From Aquirufa aurantiipilula (GTDB taxonomy: Bacteria > Bacteroidota > Bacteroidia > Cytophagales > Spirosomataceae), in contig NZ_JAANOG010000004.1 in assembly GCF_019923745.1 (NCBI RefSeq), forward strand, positions 62,001 through 126,000: 64,000 nt of DNA, written 5' to 3'. Under the pieces are notes generated by a model. It did not search any database. It had not been told where the DNA came from and saw nothing but the letters and a program-made list of their open reading frames with translations. A program made the translations under genes and the position numbers. Shown here piece after piece: positions 8,674 to 15,858 of the stretch (the first letter of the stretch is position 1; the number at the start of each line of letters is the position of its first letter).

Positions 8674-10332
8674 TTAATGTAGGGTTGTCAAGAAGTTGGA
8701 CACAAAGTATTTGGACCAATCCAAGATTAATTGTGGTAATATACCGAAAAGGATGCTTAATATACCAAGACTGAACAAACTAAATATTTCTAAGCGATTT
8801 AAATCGGGTAATTTCCAATCAGAATTAAATACCTGGGTCTTACCTAAATAGACTTTTTGGAAGGTCCATAAAAAATATCCAGCACCTAATAAAATACCAA
8901 ATGCTCCTAAAACGGCCCAAGCTGGATGAATGTAGGGACTAGTAAATGCTCCTAATAGACTGAAAAACTCGCCGATAAAACCGGAAAAACCTGGTAAACC
9001 TAAAGAGGCAAAAATGGCTATTCCTGAAATTAAGGTAAATCGGGGCATTAATGTTGCAATACCTGAATAGTGGTCTATTTGTCGATCGTGCGTTCTTTCA
9101 TACAATACCCCAACTACTAAAAATAACAAGGAAGAAAGTATACCATGCGATACTAATTGGTAAATTGCCCCTTGCCAACCTTCGGCATGGAAAGAAGCAA
9201 TTCCCAATAACACAAATCCCATATGGGAAACGGAGGAATAGGCTACTAATTTTTTCAAGTCGCTCATAGCTAGAGCATTATATGCTCCATATATGATGGA
9301 GATGGCGCCGAGTGCCGCCATGATATTAGCAGATTCCAAGGCCTCTTTAGGGAAAAACGGTATCGCTGTTCTTAACCAACCATAAGCTCCAATTTTTAAT
9401 AAAACACCTGCTAATAAAACAGAAATAGGTGTGGGGGCTTCAACGTGTGCGTCTGGTAACCATGTATGTAGGGGAACCATGGGTAATTTGATGGCAAATC
9501 CTATAAATAGTAGCCAAAATCCCCACATTCGGGCACTCATCCCATTGAGCAACCAACCCGAATTAGGATGTAAAATACTAGTTGTTTGACAATTATTGAC
9601 ATCACTTAATGCCTGCATGTCAAAGCTATGTACTAAATCGTAGTTGGCAATTTCTTTATTTGCAATGGCAGTTTGAATGTTTTTCAGTGCTTCCAAATCA
9701 AAGTTTTGCCCCTCTTGAATTAAACCTAAATGCTTAGCTGTTTCATAAGGATCAATGTAGGCTAAACTAATGCCTAACATGACTATGAGAATAAAAAGCG
9801 AGCCAATTAGGGTATATAAGAAGAACTTGATGGACGCATAGTTTTTCCTTGGTCCTCCCCAAATACCAATGAGAAAATACATGGGCAGGAGCATAAACTC
9901 AAAGAATACATAAAAAAGAAATAGGTCTCTAGATAAAAAGCAACCCATTAAAGCAGCATTTAACAATAGGACTAAAGAGAAATAGGCCCCTTTTTTTTCC
10001 TGTATGCTATGGGAGTTTATGATGGCTAAAAAGGAAATAAAACCCGTTAAAGCAATAAGTAAAAAGCTTAAACCATCTATTCCTAAGGAATATTTGATGA
10101 CAAATTCTCCAAGTGAACCAAGAGGTAATTGTATCCATTGCAATTCCTCTTTCCATTGGAAGCTAGTGGCAGACTGGTCAAATTCCGTTCCAGCATAGAT
10201 TAAGGCGAACAATTGAATGACTGAAATTCCAGTTGCCCAATGTTTGATTCCATTTTCCCATTTCACTATAGCGGCCACAAGGGAGCCAATTAATGGTAAA
10301 AGAATAATACATGATAGTAGCGGTAAACCCAT
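8674..10332 (-). CDS. nuoM: NADH-quinone oxidoreductase subunit M (antiporter-like)
   Basis: A 552-residue polytopic protein of the complex I proton-pumping arm. The key charged residues of this family are visible: Glu145 (FFEFMLLPMYF), Lys282 (GFAIKLPMVPLHTWLPDAH), Lys313 (LLKIGAYGW) and Glu455 (GFSGFIGEFF). Roughly residues 195-265 form a polar insertion absent from the Escherichia coli protein; I believe similar insertions occur in Bacteroidota homologues but cannot check it here. It follows nuoL by 20 bp. No nuoK or nuoN is next to it, so it either assembles with the rest of complex I encoded elsewhere or belongs to another antiporter-type complex. The coupled ion is probably H+. Confidence 0.93.
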   Translation of the reverse strand: MGLPLLSCIILLPLIGSLVAAIVKWENGIKHWATGISVIQLFALIYAGTEFDQSATSFQWKEELQWIQLPLGSLGEFVIKYSLGIDGLSFLLIALTGFISFLAIINSHSIQEKKGAYFSLVLLLNAALMGCFLSRDLFLFYVFFEFMLLPMYFLIGIWGGPRKNYASIKFFLYTLIGSLFILIVMLGISLAYIDPYETAKHLGLIQEGQNFDLEALKNIQTAIANKEIANYDLVHSFDMQALSDVNNCQTTSILHPNSGWLLNGMSARMWGFWLLFIGFAIKLPMVPLHTWLPDAHVEAPTPISVLLAGVLLKIGAYGWLRTAIPFFPKEALESANIMAALGAISIIYGAYNALAMSDLKKLVAYSSVSHMGFVLLGIASFHAEGWQGAIYQLVSHGILSSLLFLVVGVLYERTHDRQIDHYSGIATLMPRFTLISGIAIFASLGLPGFSGFIGEFFSLLGAFTSPYIHPAWAVLGAFGILLGAGYFLWTFQKVYLGKTQVFNSDWKLPDLNRLEIFSLFSLGILSILFGILPQLILDWSKYFVSNFLTTLH

Positions 10333-10352
10333 TATTTCATTTTAAAGGATTT

Positions 10353-12248
10353 TTACATCCATATGTAAAGTAAAAATAGACCAAATGTTAAAAATACCAA
10401 TATCCAATATTGCTGAACTTTTCCTGATTGCCATTTACTTAGTAATTGGCCAGAGAATTGGCTCATTCTTGTGCTGAACCCTACCAGAATTCCATCCACC
10501 AAGGATTGGTCTATCCATGCAATGATATGACCAGTGACCACTTGTAATTGTGCTAAGCAAATCAAAAACCGATCTAATAAAAGACTGTCAATAATATTTG
10601 TCCAACGGGCTTTCCAAGGGATGAATTGGAATATGCTAGGCCAAAAAGCTGGCCAGAACTGGTAATTTTTTGATGGTACCCAATGTCTGCTTAACCAGGT
10701 TAAAGTGATACCCATTACCCAACCACAAACTGTTATGACTAACCAAAAGCCAGGAACATCAATTATTTTTATTTGAAACCAATGTAATAGCCAAGAATCT
10801 TCGGCATGTAAGACCTGGGTGCTGGTCCAGAAAAACAAACTGAATAAAGCCAAGAAAAGCACAGGGACATGTTGGGCAATATCCTGTTTTTCAGGTTTTT
10901 CTAAATCTAGTTGGGCTCGATTTTTACCCAAGAAAATCAGGTAGAATTGTCGACTGATATACCAATTACTTAAGAACATACCTACCCCTAAACAGGCAAG
11001 TAAAGTCCAATAGATGGGATAAAATGGACTGTTTTGTGCATTTTCCCAAAGGAATCCAGCTAAATTCTCTTTACTGTAAAATCCGTTAGTGAATGGTAAG
11101 CCCATGAGTCCTGCGGCAAAAACACCATATCCAAGAGCCGTCCAAGGTAGTACTTTTCTTAGTCCACCCATCTGGTTTAAACTTTGGGCATCCAGGTGAT
11201 GGCTAGATTTTTGATGGTGTAAATAATGAATAACCGAGCCAGCTGAGAGAAATAAGCCTGCTTTGAAAATACCGTGCACCACTAAATGTAACAAGGAAGC
11301 GTCAGAACCCATACCCATCCACATCAGGCCCAATTGAGAAATGGTTGAGTAAGCTAATGCTTTTTTTATGTCATTTTGGAACAGGGCAAAAACGGCGCCA
11401 CTGACTAGAGAAATGGCCCCAAAGGCTGCCATAAAAAGGTGGGTATCTTCACCCGTTATCGGATAAATTTTAATTCCTAAATAAACTCCGGCAGCCACCA
11501 TAGTAGCGGCATGAATTAATGCCGAAGCAGGTGTCGGTCCTTCCATAGCATCCGGAAGCCAAGACATCAATGGGAATTGGGCTGATTTTCCAATGGCGCC
11601 GGCTAATAAGGCGATTCCAATGGCAATTGGGGCTGGGCCTACTGAACCAATCTGCATACCAGAAAATTCCATGGTATTAAAATGAATCGACAATCCTATT
11701 AAGCCAATGAGTAAACCAATATCCCCAAAACGATTTAATAAAAAAGCTTTTTTAGCAGCTTGTATGGACACATTCTTTTGATACCAAAAGCTGATTAACA
11801 AGTAGGAACAAGCTCCAACCATTTCCCAGGAGGCATAAAATATCCATATTTGATCAGCAAATAACAAGCCAAACATAGCGGCTGCAAAAAGGTGCAAATA
11901 CAAATAATATCGGGCTAAATTAGCTTCATCCTTTAGGTAAGAACTGGAGAAAATTTGTACAAAAAAGGCTACTAGTGCCACCAATAAAGCTACCAATTGG
12001 GCGGAGGAACTAGCTTCAAAACTTGCCCTAAATACAGTATCTCCTAAAGTAAACCAATCGATATGAATGGATGCTTGATTTCCATTTGATTGAAAAACAA
12101 AATAAGCTAATCCAATGAATTGGACTAGAGATAAAAGAATAGAAAAAGTAGCAATTAAGCTTTTGGGAATGTTAGAAATAATGGCGATGAGCATGGCCGA
12201 AATCCAAGGAAAAAGGAGGAGGCCAATAAATAAGGGGGTTAAGCCCAT
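10353..12248 (-). CDS. nuoL: NADH-quinone oxidoreductase subunit L (antiporter-like)
   Basis: A 631-residue membrane protein and the distal proton-pumping subunit of complex I. Family landmarks are Glu142 (YASWEMVGACSYLLISFW), Lys221 (GAIGKSAQFPLMSWLPDAM, EGPTPASALIHAATMVAAG) and the Lys of 'GFYSKENL' in the late helices. The C-terminus carries the long amphipathic stretch and a last transmembrane helix typical of NuoL rather than NuoM/N. It starts 44 bp after the moaD stop, and a good -7 element sits in that gap, so it probably has its own promoter and leads the nuoL-nuoM-TM2 unit. The remaining complex I genes are not in the window. Confidence 0.93.
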   Translation of the reverse strand: MGLTPLFIGLLLFPWISAMLIAIISNIPKSLIATFSILLSLVQFIGLAYFVFQSNGNQASIHIDWFTLGDTVFRASFEASSSAQLVALLVALVAFFVQIFSSSYLKDEANLARYYLYLHLFAAAMFGLLFADQIWIFYASWEMVGACSYLLISFWYQKNVSIQAAKKAFLLNRFGDIGLLIGLIGLSIHFNTMEFSGMQIGSVGPAPIAIGIALLAGAIGKSAQFPLMSWLPDAMEGPTPASALIHAATMVAAGVYLGIKIYPITGEDTHLFMAAFGAISLVSGAVFALFQNDIKKALAYSTISQLGLMWMGMGSDASLLHLVVHGIFKAGLFLSAGSVIHYLHHQKSSHHLDAQSLNQMGGLRKVLPWTALGYGVFAAGLMGLPFTNGFYSKENLAGFLWENAQNSPFYPIYWTLLACLGVGMFLSNWYISRQFYLIFLGKNRAQLDLEKPEKQDIAQHVPVLFLALFSLFFWTSTQVLHAEDSWLLHWFQIKIIDVPGFWLVITVCGWVMGITLTWLSRHWVPSKNYQFWPAFWPSIFQFIPWKARWTNIIDSLLLDRFLICLAQLQVVTGHIIAWIDQSLVDGILVGFSTRMSQFSGQLLSKWQSGKVQQYWILVFLTFGLFLLYIWM

Positions 12249-12270
12249 CGGGTTACACGAGTTTAATGTG

Positions 12271-12278
12271 CAAATATA
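12271..12278 (-). promoter_or_regulatory. -7 promoter element for nuoL
   Basis: On the minus strand this is TATATTTG, a perfect TAnnTTTG, about 23 bp before the nuoL ATG. No clear -33 element is at the right distance, so confidence is moderate. Confidence 0.45.
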
Positions 12279-12292
12279 CAGTTCTTTGTTGT

Positions 12293-12538
12293 TTAACCGC
12301 CACTCACTGGTGGAATTAGGGCAATTTCCATGCCTTCTTGTAAGATAAAATTAGCTTCTGGAAAATGATGTTCAGCGGCAATACGTAAAGAAGGAAGATT
12401 GGCTAAGGATGGATAGTTGGATTTTAACTGGTCTAAAAGCTGAGAGGCAGTTAGTATTTTATCGGTACTTACCACAATTTCTTTATTTTGAAGCAAATCC
12501 CTAGTTAAACCAAAAAGGAGAATTCGATAGTTTGGCAT
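12293..12538 (-). CDS. moaD: Molybdopterin synthase small subunit (MoaD/ThiS fold)
   Basis: Encodes 81 residues from the ATG at 12538. The frame is open further upstream but that extension would overlap the start of moaA. It has the ubiquitin-like beta-grasp pattern and ends in the diagnostic 'PPVSGG', the C-terminal Gly-Gly that is adenylated and thiocarboxylated to donate sulfur to precursor Z. It lies head-to-head with moaA 26 bp away, which fits a molybdopterin role rather than ThiS. The partner genes moaE, moaC and moeA are not in the window. Confidence 0.85.
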   Translation of the reverse strand: MPNYRILLFGLTRDLLQNKEIVVSTDKILTASQLLDQLKSNYPSLANLPSLRIAAEHHFPEANFILQEGMEIALIPPVSGG

Positions 12539-12557
12539 TCGTTTGAGGTCGATTTTG

Positions 12558-12565
12558 TACCTTTG
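12558..12565 (+). promoter_or_regulatory. -7 promoter element for moaA
   Basis: TACCTTTG matches TAnnTTTG; a TTTG at 12531-12534 is a possible -33 element with a long 23-bp gap. Transcription would start near 12572, downstream of the GTG at 12565, which would favour the TTG at 12583 as the real moaA start. Confidence 0.45.
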
Positions 12566-13599
12566 TGTATAATACAAATATATTGGATATTTCTCAAAGC
12601 TTACCTTCATCCCGCCCTATTCTCTATGATAATCATGGGAGAGAAATGACCTATCTGCGATTGGCCGTTACGGATCGATGTAATTTGCGTTGCTTTTATT
12701 GCATGCCTGAGGATGGAATTCATTATTTGCCTGAGAAACAATTGTTGACTTGGGAAGAAATGTTGCGTATTGTGCAACAATTGTATGTCCTTGGATTAAG
12801 AAAAGTTAGAATTACCGGAGGGGAGCCATTGATAAGACAAGGGATTATGGAATTCCTTGAAAAGCTTAGTCGGCTTGAGGGATTAGAAGTTTGTTTGACT
12901 AGCAATGGTGTTTTGTTGGATAAACATATACCCCAATTGCAAGCATTAGGTATACGGTCCATCAATTTGAGTTTGGATTCATTGGATAGGCAACGCTTTC
13001 ATCAAATTACACGTCGAGATGATTTTGATGTCGTTTATTCCGCTATGATGCGATTAATTGAAGCTGATTTTAAGGTGAAAATTAATGCTGTGGTGATGGA
13101 AGGAAAAAATGATCAGGACATTATTCCATTAGCTCAATTAACTGAAAAATATCCTATTTCAGTTCGGTTTATAGAGGAAATGCCCTTCAATGGATCAGGG
13201 AAAGGTCCTGCCGTGTTAAAATGGGATTTTATCAAAATTGCGGACCATTTGAAAGCGCATTTTGGAAATATGCCAGTCATGGATGCAGCTTATGGGGAAA
13301 CGGCATTGCGATATCAAATACCAGGATTTAAAGGAGATGTAGGGGTCATTGCGGCGTTTAGTCGGACTTTTTGTGGCACATGCAATCGAATCAGGTTGAC
13401 TGCTATGGGAGAGGTAAAAACCTGCTTGTATGATGATGGGGTTTTTGATTTAAAAGCATTTATTCGACAAGGTGTTAGCGACGAAGAAATTAGACAAACT
13501 TTCATTACTTTATTTGGGAATAGACCCAAAGATGGTTTTGAGGCAGAAAAAAATAGAAAAGGAATTATAAACGAGTCTATGACGAGTATTGGGGGTTAG
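12565..13599 (+). CDS. moaA: GTP 3',8-cyclase
   Basis: Radical SAM enzyme that converts GTP to the cyclic pyranopterin precursor in molybdenum cofactor synthesis. The N-terminal cluster motif is C-x3-C-x2-C (DRCNLRCFYC; Cys39, 43 and 46 counted from the GTG). A second C-terminal cluster is held by 'FCGTCNRIRLT' and 'KTCLY', and the chain ends in Gly-Gly, all hallmarks of MoaA. Length is about 344 residues, as usual. The first codon is uncertain: GTG at 12565 gives the longest form, but a promoter-like -7 element overlaps it, so TTG at 12583 may be used; no ATG occurs before the conserved 'LYDNHGREMTYLRL'. It is divergent from moaD and only 2 bp from rfaE1, with which it is probably co-transcribed. 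Confidence 0.95.
   Translation: MYNTNILDISQSLPSSRPILYDNHGREMTYLRLAVTDRCNLRCFYCMPEDGIHYLPEKQLLTWEEMLRIVQQLYVLGLRKVRITGGEPLIRQGIMEFLEKLSRLEGLEVCLTSNGVLLDKHIPQLQALGIRSINLSLDSLDRQRFHQITRRDDFDVVYSAMMRLIEADFKVKINAVVMEGKNDQDIIPLAQLTEKYPISVRFIEEMPFNGSGKGPAVLKWDFIKIADHLKAHFGNMPVMDAAYGETALRYQIPGFKGDVGVIAAFSRTFCGTCNRIRLTAMGEVKTCLYDDGVFDLKAFIRQGVSDEEIRQTFITLFGNRPKDGFEAEKNRKGIINESMTSIGG
12575..12582 (-). promoter_or_regulatory. -7 promoter element for moaD
   Basis: Minus-strand TATATTTG, a perfect TAnnTTTG 37 bp before the moaD ATG. Together with 12558-12565 it forms a compact divergent promoter pair within 25 bp. Confidence 0.4.
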
Positions 13600-13601
13600 T
13601 T

Positions 13602-14585
13602 ATGAAAACAGTAAACGATATTTTCAAAGGTTTTGATCAATTGCAGGTATTGGTCATTGGTGATTTAATGATCGATGCTTACACTTGGGGAAAGGTGAGT
13701 CGCATTTCTCCAGAAGCTCCAGTGCCTGTAGTTCAAGTTATTAAGAAAGAAGCTAGATTGGGTGGAGCAGGAAATGTGGTGATGAACATCGCAAGTTTAG
13801 GAGCTAAACCTTGGGTAGTTTCTGTAGTGGGTGATGATGAAGCAGGAGCACAATTAAAATCCTTATTGGAGAAGGAAGGGATTTCATTAAGTGGGATTGT
13901 GGAAGAAAAAGGAAGGACTACTTCCATTAAAGAAAGAATTATAGCTGGTTCTCAGCAATTATTACGTGTTGATTCAGAAACAGATAAGTCTGTTCAATTG
14001 GAGAGTTCAAAGGCCCTTTTAGAGAAGGTAAAAGCGTGTATCAAGGAAGTAGATGTTATCATTTTTGAAGATTATGACAAGGGGGTGTTGAATGAGCCAT
14101 TCATACAAGAAGTGATTACTTTGGCTAGAAAGCAAGGGATTCCTACCGTGGTAGATCCCAAGAAGCGCAACTTTTTTAATTACCGAGGAGCAACCTTATT
14201 TAAGCCAAATTTGCATGAATTACGCGATGGTTTAGGCCTGTTTCCGGAAGATTTGGAAGGTCAAAAATTAGTAGAAACAGTTCATCAGTTTAAAGAAAGT
14301 CAAGGTTTTGATGGGGTATTTGTCACGCTTTCTGAAAAAGGAGTCTTGATGGATTTAGCACAAGAGCAAGTACGAATACCAGCTCACATTAGAAAAATTG
14401 CAGATGTGTCTGGTGCTGGTGATACAGTGATTTCTATTGCTGCTTGTGCCTTGGCTTTGGGATTACCAGCAAGACAAATAGCTTCCTTAGCCAATTTGGG
14501 TGGAGGCCTAGTTTGTGAGTCCTTAGGGGTAGTCCCTATTGATAAAGAATTATTGAAAAAAGAGGCAGAAAGCCACTTGATGTAA
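13602..14585 (+). CDS. rfaE1: D-glycero-beta-D-manno-heptose-7-phosphate kinase (PfkB family)
   Basis: A 327-residue ribokinase-fold kinase. The N-terminal 'GDLMIDAYTWGKVSRISPEAPV' is the signature of the RfaE/HldE kinase domain, including the 'EAPVPVV' substrate loop; 'RLGGAGNVVMNIASLGA' follows. The C-terminal PfkB motif 'DVSGAGDTVIS' contains the catalytic Asp. It lacks the cytidylyltransferase half of the bifunctional enzyme, so it corresponds to the separate RfaE1 form. It phosphorylates heptose-7-phosphate at C1 for ADP-heptose and LPS core synthesis. It begins 2 bp after the moaA stop. The functional link to moaA is not obvious; they probably just share a transcript. A perfect palindrome follows its stop. 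Confidence 0.92.
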   Translation: MKTVNDIFKGFDQLQVLVIGDLMIDAYTWGKVSRISPEAPVPVVQVIKKEARLGGAGNVVMNIASLGAKPWVVSVVGDDEAGAQLKSLLEKEGISLSGIVEEKGRTTSIKERIIAGSQQLLRVDSETDKSVQLESSKALLEKVKACIKEVDVIIFEDYDKGVLNEPFIQEVITLARKQGIPTVVDPKKRNFFNYRGATLFKPNLHELRDGLGLFPEDLEGQKLVETVHQFKESQGFDGVFVTLSEKGVLMDLAQEQVRIPAHIRKIADVSGAGDTVISIAACALALGLPARQIASLANLGGGLVCESLGVVPIDKELLKKEAESHLM

Positions 14586-14599
14586 AGCTGCTTTTTTAC

Positions 14600-14632
14600 A
14601 ACGCTGTCAAGGTTTCAAACCTTGACAGCGTT
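14600..14632. repeat. 33-bp perfect palindrome (possible REP-like element or terminator)
   Basis: Sixteen-bp arms AACGCTGTCAAGGTTT (14600-14615) and AAACCTTGACAGCGTT (14617-14632) around a single C. It lies in the gap between convergent rfaE1 and the Rid gene. Only a TTTG follows, not a proper T-tract, so termination is possible but not the only reading; its form (GTCAAG core, very long perfect arms) resembles interspersed palindromes. Confidence 0.75.
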
Positions 14633-14680
14633 TGTCAAACGGAGTGTTTTTTGAATTATTGTATCAAGAAACTTATAAGT

Positions 14681-15070
14681 TTATTCTTTAACCCAAGCGG
14701 TGAATTCTATTTCCACTTTATACTGCGGCGCAATTAATGCCGAGATTTCATAAATGCCAGTGGTGGGTTTTACTGCTCCAAAGAAATGAGCATGTGCCTT
14801 GGCAATATCTAAGTTTTTGGAAATATCTGTGGTGAAAATACGTGTTCTCACTACATCATTGATGGAAGAACCCGCTTCTTCTAAGACTACCGCGATTCGT
14901 TCGATGATATTATAGGTTTGTGCATATAAATCATCCTCTTTTACTTTGTCGCCATCAATCAAGGCTACTGTACCCGAGATTTCTAATAAATTTCCTGTTT
15001 TTACTGCACGACAGTAACCAAATACGTCTTCAAATGGAGAGCCACTTGATATTGAAATTCTATTGCTCAT
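14681..15070 (-). CDS. Rid family (YjgF/YER057c/UK114) protein lacking the classical active-site Arg
   Basis: A 129-residue trimeric-fold protein. Typical segments are 'GNLLEISGTVA', 'DDLYAQTYNIIERIAVVLEEAGSSINDVVRTRIFTTDI' and 'YKVEIEFTA'. In enamine deaminase RidA the imine substrate is held by an Arg in a 'P-A-R' turn; here the equivalent stretch reads 'KPTTGIYEIS' (residues 101-110), so that Arg is replaced by Thr. It therefore probably belongs to a Rid subfamily with a different, unknown reaction. Its start overlaps the cobA-type gene's end by 11 bp, making it the third gene of a siroheme reductase operon. Confidence 0.88.
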   Translation of the reverse strand: MSNRISISSGSPFEDVFGYCRAVKTGNLLEISGTVALIDGDKVKEDDLYAQTYNIIERIAVVLEEAGSSINDVVRTRIFTTDISKNLDIAKAHAHFFGAVKPTTGIYEISALIAPQYKVEIEFTAWVKE

Positions 15071-15857
15071 TTTTTTTAATTAGGTGAGATACTTTTTCCC
15101 AAATATCTTTCTTGGCATGTCGAACAACCTCGCCAATAATAATAACTGCGGGATTGCGAAGGTCTTCATTTTTGGCCAAATTTTCAAGTTCTCCAGCGAT
15201 GCCAAGACCTACTTTTTGTTGGGACATAGTACCATTCTGAACAATAGCTGCAGATACGTGTGCTTTCCCAGCCTCTTGACAAATTTTCGAAATTTCAGCC
15301 AATCGATGCATACCCATCAATATAATGATGGTAGCAGTTGATTGTAAACCAAGCTGTAAATCATTACTTAATGAACCATCCGATTTTGTGCCAGTCATGA
15401 CCCAAAAACTTTCATTTACTCCTCTGATTGTCAATGGAATATCGGCTGCACCAGCGGCCGCATAGGATGAGCTAATACCTGGGATATAGGCCGTTATTAG
15501 ACCAAATTGCTTGGCATATTCTATTTCTTCTTGCCCTCTTCCAAAGACAAAAGGGTCACCTCCTTTTAAGCGAACAACATGCCCTAGTTCATATGCCTTT
15601 TTAACGATGAGCGCATTTATCGCATCTTGCGAATGACTTTCTCCTGCTTTTTTTCCAACAAATATTTTTTCACAGCCCTCAGAACAATGCTCCAATAAGC
15701 TAGTATCTACTAATGCATCAAATAAAACTACTTGAGCACTTTGTAAAGCTTTGATAGCTTTTAAAGTAATCAATTCAGGGTCACCAGGGCCTGCCCCTAC
15801 TACGCTGAGTTTAGGTTGCGGTTCTAATGATTTAAATCGACTTAATTGTTGGATCAT
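15060..15857 (-). CDS. cobA: Uroporphyrinogen-III C-methyltransferase (SUMT)
   Basis: A 265-residue SAM-dependent tetrapyrrole methylase. Recognised motifs are 'VGAGPGDPELITLKA' near the N-terminus, 'VRLKGGDPFVFGRGQEE', 'YIPGISSSYAAAGAADIPLT' and 'VMTGT'. It makes precorrin-2, the branch point to siroheme. It lies 1 bp downstream of the siroheme reductase gene, so its product very probably supplies that enzyme's cofactor. No dehydrogenase/ferrochelatase (CysG N-terminal) domain is fused; those steps must be encoded elsewhere. It overlaps the Rid gene by 11 bp. Whether to call it cobA, sumT or cysG(C) is a matter of naming convention. Confidence 0.95.
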   Translation of the reverse strand: MIQQLSRFKSLEPQPKLSVVGAGPGDPELITLKAIKALQSAQVVLFDALVDTSLLEHCSEGCEKIFVGKKAGESHSQDAINALIVKKAYELGHVVRLKGGDPFVFGRGQEEIEYAKQFGLITAYIPGISSSYAAAGAADIPLTIRGVNESFWVMTGTKSDGSLSNDLQLGLQSTATIIILMGMHRLAEISKICQEAGKAHVSAAIVQNGTMSQQKVGLGIAGELENLAKNEDLRNPAVIIIGEVVRHAKKDIWEKVSHLIKKNEQ

Positions 15858-15858
15858 C

